A stretch of DNA of 64,000 nucleotides from Diadema setosum (lineage: Eukaryota > Echinodermata > Echinoidea > Diadematoida > Diadematidae). Below the pieces are notes generated by a model, which did no database searches, was not told the DNA's origin, and worked only from the letters and a program-made list of their open reading frames with translations. A program made the translations under genes and the position numbers. The stretch covers positions 3,845,825 to 3,909,824 of the forward strand of contig NC_092705.1 of assembly GCF_964275005.1 (NCBI RefSeq), given 5' to 3'. Shown here one piece after another: positions 34,720 through 46,828 of the stretch; positions within the stretch are counted from its first letter, which is position 1; each line of letters starts with the position of its first letter.

Positions 34720-37700
34720 CTGTCGTGCACGAAAAACGAAGAAGAAGAAGAAAACGCCAAATTGGTTTCCGCATATTCATTACACGTCAGGCCTACACGA
34801 TCAGTTCAGACTGTCAGAGTCTGTTGAGTGTTCGATGTAAGTCTACGATGATTTGATAAGAGGGGGAAAAAATCCAGAACAATTGCTTAGCCGCATTGTC
34901 ATGCTGCGGTATCAATGGCCAGGTCGCCTCGATTCTTTCTCTTTTTTTTTTCTCTCTCTCTCTCTCTCTTTTTTCTTTTTTTTTTTTTTGAGTGCGCACG
35001 ATTCACCGGATTTGTGGCGAAGATTGCCCCACAACAACACGATCTGAACAAATAGGAAACGCGACTCATATCAGCGCGCATGTATCTCGAACACACAGAA
35101 TGTGTGTGCGCAAGGGATTAAAATATTGTGCGTGTGTGTCTGCGCTCTTCAACATTGATTGCACAGAAAAGTCAAGAGCCCACTACATCACAACGAAGAT
35201 CGTAATCGTTTGGGGAAGTATAAGAATTGTTTGTACTAATTATGTTAGTTATTTCTAAACAGAATGCGAACCATGAGACATGGGAAACACGTCACCAACA
35301 ACTTCAAGGTCGTACTTAGCGAAGAAAAGCCCATAAAAACAAAACTGTCCACTGCTAGAATGGGATTCCGCATAATTAGTTTCCATCACAAAGCAATGTC
35401 ACCATGACGAGTCTTCCATGATGATAATAACGATGATAATTATGATAATAACTATGATTACAATGACAGTAGTAGTAGTAGCAGTAGAAGTATAGTAGTG
35501 GTAGTGGTAGTAGTTGTTGTTGTAGTTTTAATGATAATGATGATGATGATGATGATGATAATAATAATAATAAAAATAATAATATAATAATAATAATAAC
35601 AACAACAATAGGACTTCCATCATCGCGATATCATCCATTCTGGAGGGACTGTCATATCCCCCCCCCCCCCCCGGGGGACCTCATCATGACCTGAACACGG
35701 CTTAACTGAAGCGTATAGCAATTACAGCAATTACACCATAATCGTGTGTATCGCATCTGATGGTGTTACAATGAGCACGTCTTCCAACGCCTATATCTGA
35801 GCATTTCCACGAAGCAGATCAAACAGGGATATACCAGCAGACGATGTGTCATCTTCTCTGCGCTGAAACCACTTACACTCCATTAACCCGTTCAGCGCCA
35901 GAACTCGTAGTATATCATTAAGACCCCATACAGACAAGTCGAAAATGCTAATGGGAGATTTAGCAGTAGACCCATGACGCACCTTCTCGTCACCTTTGTT
36001 CTTTAGGGTCCTTTTTTTTTTCTTACTATCTAGGGCAATTGTCTGCTGATATTACCAACAATCCCAAGAAAAACGAGCGGACAAGTTTAAAAGCCATCGG
36101 ACTTTTTCGAGACATACGGAGCAGATGTCGCTTGATATTTCTGAGTTTGGTCTAGGTTGTGATAAAGACTACTTAAATGAAAATTGAAAATTTGAATTTT
36201 AAAGTTGTATTTCTGTTCCTCCAGGTGTATATTCACAATATCCGTTCACTGATCAGATAATGAATATGCAAAAGGTAATGTGACGTCACAGTCGAGCGGA
36301 AGAGAGGGATTAACAAGAACAAAAAGTGACACTACGTAGATGTGACATCTGGATGAACGGAAGAATTTTAAAAAATGAAAACAATTTTAGTTGCGAGACC
36401 TTGTTCCCTTCCAACTTCATATTGATTATCATTTACCGTTTCTTATGTTAATTTGCTTGATGGATTTTTCGCATTTATTTCCTTTCAAATTTACCATGTA
36501 ATTCCAACCAAAAAAATACATACATTTTAATTACTATCCTGAGAAGTATTTAGACTGTCAAACTTGAAACTGTAGGACGTCGAACGGCCGATATCATTTA
36601 ATTTCATGAATGTTGTAATACTTGACGTGCTTAGCAAAAATGACAACGACGAAAACGAAAAGAAAACCAAGTGAACAGACACTTCTTTGACCCTTCCAGA
36701 CATCCCCCCCCCCCCCTTTAGATCCAAGAATCTGTTCTACGGGTACTGCAAACAGCTTGGCTTGAGTACATAGAAATCCCAGACGGACCGGTATCCAAGG
36801 AATGAGGGCTTCATTACGGCGCGTTTGCTGGTTGAGTCACGCTAATCTAGCCTAAATGTCCACTTGAGACTGAGATTGGAGAGTGCGTGACTGGATGAGT
36901 GATCCCCATGCCGTACAAAGTTAATTGAGCCAAGACGCATTTTTCTTTCTTTCTTTCCTTTTTCTTTTTGCGCCGACACACACTAGCCCAGCAATGGATG
37001 TGTCACGACTATCATCTTCATCGCTGTTCATCGTCAGAGAGAGAAAAGAAATGAGCAAGCAAAACTTTACACGGATATAAGATCACTATACACAGATCTT
37101 GTCAGATCTGGCAAAGTCCTCAGACTTGTCAGAGCGCCACCACTGTTACGATTCAGAGAGAGAGAAACAAAGTGCTGTAACTTCCAGCACCGAATACGTA
37201 ATGGGAGAGGTACGTGAATTACCTTCTTATCCCATGAAAAAAAAAAAAAAACACTGTATATATATAAATAATTTTTATATATATAATATATATATATATG
37301 TTGCTTTCCTTGCTGAAAAGGAATAAGGTTTTATTTTGTTTTGTTTTGCCTTGTCTTTGAGGGGGCGTAATAGCACGATTTTCATCTTTACGATTGTGTC
37401 AAGTGTGTATTTCCAATGTTGTGACGCGAAAAGATGTTTTTATCATGAAATTTATGGCACAATCCCTTGACAGATAGATATCCTATACAAGTACTGCACG
37501 ATATCTTAACTGACGTAAACATACTTAAAGAGGTACCCTTCAGAATCATCGTAGATTTCAAATCTCACCTATACTCTCTGTATTGATGGAGTGAAACACG
37601 CAAAAGTCAGTTGTTTATATTCTGAATTATAACTGCTTTCCGCCGTCAGAGAGATAACGGTATTTTATGGCGATGGGTTCAGAGGATTGTATCAAAAAAA

Positions 37701-38985
37701 AAAAAAAAAAAAAGGACGATATATTTTTGCTTACGTCACGCGCCGTCACACCAGACCTGGCACAAGACACTCATTACTCACAGAAAACAAGAGCCAAAAG
37801 AGAGGCCAAACGAAAACGTGAGGAGCGTTTTTACCCCCTCCCCCTTTTCCTTATAATATTCCCCGTGTTGAATTTACCTGGAAGAGCAGGTCATCAAATG
37901 TGTCATAATCATACCCGTCAATTCAGTGGGTCCCCCGTATCGTGTTACACTGTAGTGACTGATGCGAAGAAACACTACACCAGTACTTGATGTTCACTGG
38001 AAATGGGTCGCCTCTCAAACATGAGTAATGTATACCAAATCTATCACACAAGTCTTGTGCATCCATTCTGCTTGAAATTACGCAGTGCATAATATGCTGC
38101 AGTGTACAAACCGTGACGTCGGCTATAACGAAAACTCGTTATGTAATGATTACACGGGTGATTGCGTGTTTCAATGTGAGCGTGTGTGCAGTGATGAAAC
38201 AGCGATAAGAACAATGGTGACCTCGGAAGGCACTTTCATGTACATGGCGGTCTAACATACAGGTTTAGAAATTCATAATCATTGGTTTAACACACTGCCG
38301 GTCTATGTCTCATCTTTTTAAATAAGATCATTATTCTAGTAAGCATTTCATGACTACAAGAATACATAAAATGTTCAGTAACCAATGCAACAAAGCAATG
38401 TTAGTGATTTCTAAAAGCATAAGGGGCATACATAGTCTCATGTTTTTGGAAATTGCATGCTAAATGTCAATGATAAAGTATGTAGACAGGGAAAGAAATA
38501 ACTATTTTCATCAAAAGTTGATAAAACTGGTGGAGGACTTTCAGAAAATAATCAGTGTATGAACCGAACCAGGCACGATAAGTCTCTCTCTGAATCATAT
38601 CTCATGCACTCAGTTCTTCTTCTTTTTTTTTAATGACAAATTCTAGTCCCAAAGTTGTTGACTCATCGGAAGATACGGAAGGAAAAGACGGCCCTTTTTC
38701 GGAGAAACAGAAACTTGGAGAACAAAAGCTTTGGATATAATATCTGCACACCTCATCAACCACAAGAGCAATTTCCTTGCAACCTTGTCATTTTTATAGC
38801 CACTTCACTTGTAAGAAGGCCCGACCTTTTCTAAGACAGGGAATACAAAGAGCTGCTTGGAACTCTACCTGGATTAAAACGCCCTCACACAGTCGAGCAC
38901 TTAATAACGCGTTCGCCCATCACACGCTAGTCCCGATAATCACACGCCTATTCAGCGACCAAACGAAGAGCCGCAAAAGGAACTT
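34720..38985. other. No gene seen
   Basis: CT-rich and T-rich tracts at 34935-34990, a C15-G5 run near 35658, a CRE octamer at 36281-36288, a C-run near 36704, A runs near 37237 and 37694, and AT repeats at 37257-37300. No credible exon. Confidence 0.45.
35464..35612. repeat. Complex trinucleotide cluster (AGT, GAT, AAT, AAC)
   Basis: Successive short runs of AGT, GTAGTG, GATGAT, AATAAT and AACAAC units. Confidence 0.9.
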
Positions 38986-38989
38986 TTAA

Positions 38990-39367
38990 AGGGATGGTAT
39001 AGTTTTGGTTGAGACCTAATTTCAGGTTTCTAACATTTTTGGTGAATTAATGAGAAACCCCTTATGAAATATGAAAGAACATGTAATTCCATGAGGAATT
39101 CAACGTTTATTTGATGAAAATTTGTTTTGATATGGCTGAGATATCCAAAACAGAGATTCTAATAAATGTGGGACCCACACTTTATTACGATCGCTTTGTT
39201 TTACTTTGTTTTTGGATGTTTCAGTCATTCCAAACCCCGATTTTCATCAAATAAACTTTGAATTCCTCTTAAAATGGTATGCTCTGTACTATTTCATAAG
39301 CGTTTTCTTGGTATCTCACAAAAAGTTAAAAGCCGAATTCTCATTTCCACCAATACTGTACCATCCC
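38990..39367. mobile_element. TTAA palindromic MITE, family A copy 2
   Basis: Starts AGGGATGGTATAG after TTAA at 38986-38989 and closely follows copy 1 (23982) to its CCATCCC end. The right flank now reads CACAAAC, so the right TTAA has been lost. Same palindromic arms about a GGGACCCAC centre. Confidence 0.8.
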
Positions 39368-41518
39368 ACAAACATTGGAACGTAATTAGGGTTTTCTTTT
39401 TGTTGTTGAATGGGATGACGAGTTACGAATAGTGAGTGTCAAACCTAGACTAATAGTCACGTTAAACCAAGAGAGTTATTTAATCCTTTAGTCATTTTAT
39501 GTCACAAAAAGTGTCACTGAATAGTGTTGTGTAATACCTTTGTGATGATTTTGTAACTTTTCTCTAAATTTGGAAAAACAAAATAAATTGTTCATTTTGA
39601 CTGCACATGTGCAATTTCGAGAATAAACCGTTTGCACTCCCTTTGACCGAAGACTAAAAAGTAAATAAATAAAATAAATGAATAGATAAAAAAAAATCAA
39701 TTGCGGACAAAAACCTCAAAATGTCTAAAACTGTTTAGAGACTTGTTATTATAACGACATCGTAATGCGGCATCCTGTGGACCAAACAAAGCACAGGACA
39801 TAATAACAGATTTTTTTTTTTTCCAATGTGAATGCATCAGTGGAGGCGGCAATACTGCATGAAACGGGCGTGAAAATGATGAGTTGACTTTCAGAAACTG
39901 AAGTGTTATCTCCACCAGTTCCTCCCCATTCATATGTTACCAATGGCAACTAACCACCGCATTAACAAGTTGATGGGCAAAAATGACATTCACACATTTT
40001 CTGTCCCAGGGACTTCTAGACAGAGGGGAGTTTCTGTGCCAATCAGCGCTCGAAGCACACCCATGCACCTTAATAAAGGTAGGGGATACCTTTTACAGAC
40101 CTCCCAAAATGCAGCAAAACATTAAATATGAACCTCAGGGGACTTGTTTAGGCCACTGCTGAGAAATTTGGAAGTCAACCGTTATCTACAATTTGAATAA
40201 TGCACAAAACTCAACTACTCAGTAGTTCTGTGTGTCAGCCACACTTAAGCCTTTCTGTTGCAGTCTTCTGTATTTTTTTTTTAATCTATAAACACAAATC
40301 TAAAAGTATAAGAGCTGATGTAATAACATATAGAGTGTGTGGCAAGAATGTATATAGAAATGTTTGTAAGTTTTGATGAACTTTCTTCACAAAATATACA
40401 TGATGGACACACATGCAGTGCATGGGTCTGCAAAGGTAGCCTAGTAATGTACTGGAATTTACGGTGAGCCCCGAAAAAAAATTCAATTCAAAATCTAACG
40501 GTCAATAAAAATGTACTAAATGTTACCTTCCACTTTCAATACTTATGGGAGTTTCTAAAATGATACTCTCTTCAACACACCACTGTATTTATACAACTAT
40601 TCATTTAAGGCATGCAAATGGGATTCCCATGTACGGCTTCTCGATCAATGCTTTCAGCGATTATAATCCCTTTCTCCCTATAGCAAGTCATCAATGCGCT
40701 GCTATTATGGGTTATTACAAGACTGTAATGTTCGAATGTAAAGAATACAACTCATTTGAGGTGGTGTCGGGCCTTGAAATAAGATCTGCCGAATTTGAGA
40801 CTTGTAAGGTAATGAAATCACCAACACTCTGGTTGTTGGTTCTTATCATAACACGATAATTATTACGTGAAAACATGCGATCCTTTGAATTAGTAAACTT
40901 TCTTACTTTTTTTTTCAAGCTAGGAAATTTCAGCCATTCCTCTCAGTGATAAAGTTCATTTCAATTTAGACCTAATTCATCTCAATTCAATTCAATTAAA
41001 CTTTCGCATTGTTTGTTTTTTTTTTTCTAACATCAATAAAGACAAGGAACAAAGATCACATAAACCCTTTCAGGCTCGAAATATGGACGAAAACTAAGGA
41101 CTAATAACAGAATCAATTCGCCTCTACTTGTAGGGCAAAGCTAATTTCTGACCTTGCACATTATTCATATTGTTTGTTTCCGCTGTGAAATAGGTTATTT
41201 CGGGAAACAAAAATCCCTTTCCCCTACGAGCGTAATTTTGCAGAAAATCCATCCCCTTAAAACAGGATCAAAAACGCGCACGTATAATAAGGATTCGTTC
41301 CCCCTAAGAGCCTGGATTTTCCTTTGGGGGAAAAGAGCACAGTTTTCCCACGATTTTGCCGGGGAATGTTTCAAAGGATTTGAGCGGGAAAGAAGTCAGT
41401 TGAGAAGAGGAGTGATAATAAACGCAAATTCATTCCGAGGTACTGACGTACGCCATCACGAGGGAAGCGACGTAACAGAAAGCTTTGACCTTGTCAGAGT
41501 GGTCTGTTTGTTTGTTTC

Positions 41519-41520
<2 letters not shown>
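39368..41520. other. No gene seen
   Basis: A minus-oriented TTCAA-repeat tail lies at 40981-41000. The 205-codon frame starting at 41154 continues through GT and ACT microsatellites and is not credible as a gene. Confidence 0.45.
40981..41010 (-). repeat. Short (TTCAA)n retroelement-type tail
   Basis: CAATTCAATTCAATTAAACTTT read on the minus strand is the AAAGTTTAATTGAATTG-type ending seen also at 42560-42604. Probably the 3' end of a degraded non-LTR element. Confidence 0.35.
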
Positions 41521-41561
<41 letters not shown>

Positions 41562-41578
41562 CTCTCTCTCTCTCTCTA
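41521..41578. repeat. (GT)n/(TC)n compound microsatellite
   Basis: About 38 bases of GT, then about 18 of TC. Confidence 0.95.
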
Positions 41579-41707
41579 TCTCTTTCGAAAAGCGAGGGAG
41601 GTCGGACTCAGAGCTATTATTATGGGAACAGTCGTCCACGTGACGGAACCACTCCGTTCTTGTTTGTTGCGTGACCCTTATGTATTTAAAGCAACAACTA
41701 CTTCTAA

Positions 41708-41710
<3 letters not shown>

Positions 41711-41752
<42 letters not shown>

Positions 41753-41767
41753 AACTATTACTACTAC
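41711..41767. repeat. (ACT)n microsatellite
   Basis: A trinucleotide array with late interruptions. Confidence 0.95.
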
Positions 41768-42169
41768 CTAAGTTATTACGACTACACTATAATTCTACTG
41801 CGCTCATACCACCACGATGACTACTACTACTTTGTTTGTTTGTTTCTTGTTTGTTTGGTTTTTTTGTTTTTGTTTTTTTGTTTCCATTTTAAACCTGTAC
41901 GATATGCCTGCTACGGGTAACCCAGATTAAACGGGTATGTCATGGTATTCCATGTGGGGTCCAGTTGTGCGTACTGCTGCTGCTGTAAAGAATCGTGAGA
42001 AAATATGATATTTTCGCAATTTTGAAACTTGCAAGACTTCATTATACGAGCACCGACTTAGAAATAATACGTGCAAGGATGGGTTGTATTTCCCCCTCCT
42101 TCGGAGCGATATTAGTATCCTACATAAGGAAGGTATGGAAGTCAATGTCGTTTTGTCATAGTTTCACTT

Positions 42170-42205
42170 TTTCTTCTTCTTCTTCTTCTTCTTCTTCTTC
42201 TTCTT
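42170..42205. repeat. (TTC)n microsatellite
   Basis: Twelve or so TTC units. Confidence 0.9.
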
Positions 42206-42251
42206 TTCATTTCTTACTTCCGGAACTCCGCGTTCAATGTGCAGTTTGTTT

Positions 42252-42254
<3 letters not shown>

Positions 42255-42296
<42 letters not shown>
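42255..42296. repeat. (AT)n microsatellite
   Basis: A pure AT array of about 42 bases. Confidence 0.95.
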
Positions 42297-42298
<2 letters not shown>

Positions 42299-42604
42299 TT
42301 CAATTAATCTTCCCATTGATGTTATTTTTGCAGAGGGGCCCACATTCTACAAGCTCTGTCTTTTTAGTGGGTCTCTCCATTTTTCGCACTTTAAGCAAAG
42401 TTATACATGTACCTTATTTCGATCACTTCTTTTTTTTTTTTTACTACAATGTATAATTACTATAAGGTCCTCCTCAACTGTTTCACATTCTTTTCGATAC
42501 ATAATGTTCTGTTTACCTTATTCTCTGTTGTCAAAAGAAGTGTAACTTATATGTTTTGTCGAAAAATGAAATAAACTTTGAATTGAATTGAATTGAATTG
42601 AATT
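42297..42604 (+). mobile_element. Probable 3' end of a LINE with (TTGAA)n tail
   Basis: The segment ends GAAATAAACTTTGAATTGAA and continues as TTGAA repeats to 42604. A short tandem tail of this kind is typical of non-LTR retrotransposons of the CR1/L2/Jockey group. The upstream sequence has no recognisable frame, so the start is an arbitrary limit. Confidence 0.4.
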
Positions 42605-44511
42605 TCACTACATAGCGCTCAATGTCTTCCCCTCGCACTAACAATAATTGATTCTAACAAGACATAAAATTGTGACTTGTCACCTATCTTGCTAATTTAC
42701 CGTCATCACAAATATAGACGTGAAAGCAAAAAAAAAAACAAAACAAAACAAACAAACAAACAAACAAAAAACTAAAAGAAAAGAAAAAAACAGCAAAATT
42801 AAGTTTGGTTCATTTCTGCATTATAGATATAATTGCCCCTCAAAACAAAATGCAAAATTAAATGGCTTAGAAAAAATGAGAAATAGTAGGTCTATAACAC
42901 TTATTCGAAATAAAACAATTTTGATGATTTGACATCTCATCTCCTAATCAAAACGTCAGAAAATGTTTTTAAAACTGTTTCATCATCCGAAGCAAGTTGC
43001 TACGATGTTTTGAAATGACATTACGTTTGATGATGTGTTGTGCATCTAAATTTAACAGCTGATATTCTCGAAACTGTGGCCCACTTTCCTCCTTTTTCCG
43101 CTTTAAGTTTTAAAAAATTCAATTGAGACGGTGACAATCAGTTGAAAACTTAGAGATTTGATTAATTCAAACACACGAAATCGTAACTGTGACGACTTTC
43201 ATCAGGTTTTCAGCGTAACAACCGCGTCAAAAATCTGTTTTCTAAAACAGCATTATTTGCAATTCCTCTGTGCTTCATTAATTCATAAACCCACATTCTT
43301 TTTAGCGTTTTAGGGTATGTATAGAGAGGGGGCGGATACGTAGCCTAGGCATACTTAAAATTAATAATAAGCTGCCTCCAAGTTCATTAACGTTGGAAGC
43401 CATAAATTGTCTTTGTATACAGATGTGTCTTTGTTTTTAATGGACAAAAATATCTAAAATTGTACGGAGTAGAACATGAGCGCAAGAGAGTCATCTCCAA
43501 CTGGCCGACATCGAAGCGATCTGTTAATTTCTATGCCGAACTAGTAATGGTAGAAGCAGAAGAATGGTATTGTATTCTGGAAAACTTGAGCCGGATACAT
43601 ATCACACACATCCGAGGAGAGAGGATGGGGGGGGGGGGGGCAGAGAGGACGTAACAACAATATGTGAAAATAAGGCCTTTGTAATCGGTCAGTGTGATTA
43701 AAGCGTGGTGTTGGTTTATAATGCAGACATCGAGGCATGCTCTGAATAGGGTGCGACGCTGTAGGGATGCAGGCTTGTGCTGAATATGTCAATCGATCCA
43801 GCAATCAAGAAAATGAAAATGGTGCTCAGCTTGCATTTCAGGCCGGATTTCAGGATTGCTTAATCTTCGCGTCTCGCGGGCCTAATGGAGTGGGCGATAC
43901 CATGTTTTTTGTCGTTTCCTTTTTGTTTCCTTCTTTAATAATTCCTAAGTAACGGAATAGTATGTTTTTGCTATATGGACAACCTTTCATATTTTCAGAC
44001 GTGATTTTGCATGATAATGTTCACATTAGCCAACATGATACGAAACATCGAAGTATCGTTGGTAATATACATAGCTCGAGACGAAGCTACTGGCTTTAGA
44101 AACGCACATATCTTTCACAACCATCAGAGTACATGTACTTTCTGTTGCATCCATAAAGCTGAAAGCTTTATATCTGACTTCAAGTAAGGCTGTATGGAGA
44201 TGTACATCTTTTCTTTCTTTGTAGATAATCCCTTACATTATAAATCTTTTCCAGATCTATGGGCGAGTATTAGCGATGAACTGAAAACGACTGACCTGCC
44301 GTCTTCTAGGTCAAGTAGTATCAAGATTTATCATAACAAGCGAAATTTAACCGTGGAAATGAGGATAATGGTTAATCCTTTCACAGAAACGAGTACGGCG
44401 CAATAAAAAAAAGAAAAAAAAAGAAAAAAAGAATAGATTTGTACGTGTTGTATTCGTGTTGTATCTCGCAGAAGACATTTTAAAAACCAAATTCGTGCTA
44501 GAACTGCTGAA
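42605..44511. other. No gene seen
   Basis: CAAA/A-rich tract near 42728-42770, G run near 43628. No coding exon. Confidence 0.5.
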
Positions 44512-44513
44512 TA

Positions 44514-44566
<53 letters not shown>
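44512..44566. repeat. (AT)n microsatellite
   Basis: An AT array of about 55 bases. Confidence 0.95.
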
Positions 44567-44568
<2 letters not shown>

Positions 44569-44843
44569 ACATCTACTTTACATATATATATATTTCATGG
44601 AAAAAAAATGTATTAATATCTTCGTCAACTTGAGGTTTTTGACATTGAAGCTGTTGAAAAACAAAGAAAATGATTAAAATATTCACTGTAATTTCAATGA
44701 TATATTCAACAATGTTTTTTTTTTTTTTAAAAACGAGTGCTGTATCATTGGAAAGATGTAATTTTTCGCTCTTTGATGATAAGATTACTTAAAAAAACAC
44801 TTAAACTTTTGCAAACTGGAAATTCGGAAAGCTTCACAGTTCC

Positions 44844-44892
44844 CATAAATGAGCAATGAAACGTTATTTTTCATAAATGAGTAATGAAACGT
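44844..44892. repeat. Short tandem duplication before the SINE
   Basis: CATAAATGAGCAATGAAACG and CATAAATGAGTAATGAAACG lie 27 bases apart, immediately upstream of the SINE head. Confidence 0.75.
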
Positions 44893-44898
44893 TTACCG

Positions 44899-45105
44899 AT
44901 GTGTTGGCTCAGTGAGTAGAGCGGCTGCCCTCACAATCGGGAGGTCGTGGGTTCAAACCCCGGCCGCGTCATACCAAAAGACGTTAAAAGATGGGAGTTG
45001 CTGCTACCTTGTTTGCCGTTCAACAGTTGAAATTAAGGTTAGAGCAACGTCGATCTGGCGCTGCTCAGTGGCTGCCGGGCCCACGATCAATTGAGCAAAA
45101 AGAAT
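44899..45105 (+). mobile_element. tRNA-headed SINE abutting the LINE
   Basis: A tRNA-like head (44899-44971) has an A box at TGGCTCAGTGAG and a B box at GGTTCAAACCCC (44950-44961). Its ends pair as an acceptor stem (GATGTG with CGCGTC), and a D stem GCTC/GAGC can form. These are the internal RNA polymerase III promoter boxes. The body (about 44972-45105, including GCTGCTCAGTGGCTGC) resembles shared SINE central domains of animals; I think of MetaSINE-type elements but cannot confirm it. No 3' tail is visible: the sequence passes directly into LINE coding sequence near 45106. Confidence 0.65.
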
Positions 45106-45913
45106 TTTCATTCTTGGACAATAAAATTTGGAATTTATATCCAAAACAATTATTAGAAAGGAAGTCAAGGTCCACAAAACTGGAGATTCACAAGCAGATG
45201 TATCATGCACAAAGGCGATGTGTAAATGCCTTGATTAAAGATGCTAAGTTACAATAATTATCATTCAAAAAAGGTTACGGATTGTGGGAAAGATACAAAG
45301 AAGTTGTACAAAGTTGCTAATGCTTTACTTTACCGAAAACAGCGATCTCCTTTACCAGAACACCTCACTCATGGTGATCAGGTTGAGTTAGCCAATTGTT
45401 TTAATCAATATTTCATTGATAAAATTGTGGCAATCCAACGGAGTTTCCCAACTCGTTGTGAACAGCCAAATGACATTGTATGTGAAGTCAAGTCAGAATT
45501 GAGTGAGTTTCAGTCTGTCACTGTTAATGAGATAGAAAAGCTTATTAAGAACTCACCTAACAAATCATGTGAACTTGATCCAATCCCAACAGATTTGGTT
45601 AAGAAGTGTGGCAGAGTTTTAGCACCCGTTATCACAAGAATCATAAATGCTAGCCTGAGATTAGGTGTAGTTCCACAGGTGTGTAAAAAAGCAGTTATTC
45701 ATCCAACTTTGAAAAAAGCAGGCTTAGATCAGGAGTGTTTAAAAAATTACCGTCCAATTTCAAATTTACCTTATTTAAGTAAATTGCTTGAAAAGGTTGT
45801 TTTCTCACAACTGACAATGTATCTGCAAGATAATGAATTGCTTGATTCATTTCAATCTGCGTACAAGCCTGGTCATAGTGTAGAAACACTGTTAGTCAAC
45901 TTATCAGATATTG
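45106..45913 (+). pseudogene. LINE ORF2, N-terminal part of the reverse transcriptase
   Basis: The frame reads STKLEIHKQMYHAQRR (the linker before RT), then shifts frame once around 45250-45258 and continues from 45241 in another frame as YHSKKVTDCGKDTKKLYKV. RT N-terminal motifs follow: ELDPIPTDLVKKCG (about 45571-45612), NYRPISNLPYLSKLLEKVV (about 45748-45804) and FQSAYKPGHSVETLLVNL (about 45850-45903). The reading frame is cut at LSDI by the inserted element and ends at a stop just inside it. The sequence reads like a CR1/L2/Rex1-type RT. The frame change and the truncation make this copy non-functional. Confidence 0.85.
45901..45913. repeat. 13-bp target-site duplication, left copy
   Basis: TTATCAGATATTG, identical to 46963-46975. 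It marks the left edge of the insertion; deleting the insertion plus one copy gives a continuous reverse transcriptase reading through LSDIVFREL. Confidence 0.9.
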
Positions 45914-46007
45914 CAACTGATTGACAAATTGCCCTACATCGACGTAAATAAGCACTGAATTGATCAGTGTTTTAGTAGTAGCCATGATAAAAAATCATGG
46001 GCGTACA

Positions 46008-46079
46008 TACTCGAGCAGGATTCGAACCTACGACCTCCTGATCCCCGGACAGGCGTCATCTCCACTAGACCACCGAGCT
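46008..46079 (-). other. tRNA-like sequence, unit L1
   Basis: On the minus strand, 72 nt fold as a cloverleaf: acceptor AGCTCGG with TCGAGTA (6 of 7 pairs), short D stem GTC/GAC, anticodon stem CCTG/CAGG with loop CCGGGGA, and T arm GTAGG-TTCGAAT-CCTGC. A box TGGTCTAGTGG and B box GGTTCGAATCC are intact. Position 33 is C instead of U, so it is unlikely to be a translating tRNA. Confidence 0.7.
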
Positions 46080-46274
46080 TTCGCCCGACAGCAAGTGTTG
46101 GTTCTAATCCTTATAGCATGCAGCGGGTACTGCTTTGTTATTCAAATTCAACAAATTCTTCCGTCGAGATGTTTTCATTGCAACTGATTGACAAATTGCC
46201 CTACATCGACGTAAATAAGCACTGAATTGATCAGTGTTTTAGTAGTAGCCATGATAAAAAATCATGGGCGTACA

Positions 46275-46346
46275 TACTCGAGCAGGATTCGAACCTACGA
46301 CCTCCTGATCCCCGGACAGGCGTCATCTCCACTAGACCACCGAGCT
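46275..46346 (-). other. tRNA-like sequence, unit L2
   Basis: Same 72-nt cloverleaf as unit L1, 267 bases along, in minus orientation. Confidence 0.7.
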
Positions 46347-46489
46347 TTCGCCCGACAGCAAGTGTTGGTTCTAATCCTTATGGCATGCAGCGGGTACTGC
46401 TTTGTTATTCAAATTCAACAAATTCTTCCGTCGAGATGTTTTCATTGCAACTGAATAAGGATTAGAACCAACACTTGCTGTCGGGCGAA

Positions 46490-46561
46490 AGCTCGGTGGT
46501 CTAGTGGAGATGACGCCTGTCCGGGGATCAGGAGGTCGTAGGTTCGAATCCTGCTCGAGTA
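46490..46561 (+). other. tRNA-like sequence, unit R1
   Basis: Same cloverleaf in plus orientation. A T6 run at 46575-46580, the usual RNA polymerase III stop signal, lies 14 bases downstream in the loop of a 7-bp hairpin. Confidence 0.7.
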
Positions 46562-46756
46562 TGTACGCCCATGATTTTTTATCATGGCTACTACTAAAAC
46601 ACTGATCAATTCAGTGCTTATTTACGTCGATGTAGGGCAATTTGTCAATCAGTTGCAATGAAAACATCTCGACGGAAGAATTTGTTGAATTTGAATAACA
46701 AAGCAGTACCCGCTGCATACCATAAGGATTAGAACCAACACTTGCTGTCGGGCGAA

Positions 46757-46828
46757 AGCTCGGTGGTCTAGTGGAGATGACGCCTGTCCGGGGATCAGGA
46801 GGTCGTAGGTTCGAATCCTGCTCGAGTA
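46757..46828 (+). other. tRNA-like sequence, unit R2
   Basis: Same cloverleaf as R1, 267 bases downstream, again followed by the T6 hairpin. Confidence 0.7.

Noticed and set aside
36281-36288. CRE octamer as promoter (also 6371-6378)
   Set aside because: No TATA box, CpG patch or exon signal nearby.
41154-41771. 205-codon open frame
   Set aside because: Its second half is translated GT, TC and ACT microsatellite; the first half shows no domain, splice context or sequence character of a protein.
45960-46187. Repeated 75-codon frame found three times (45960, 46227 and, on the minus strand, 46649-46876)
   Set aside because: It is the antisense of the tRNA-like unit, repeated because the unit is repeated; not a protein gene.
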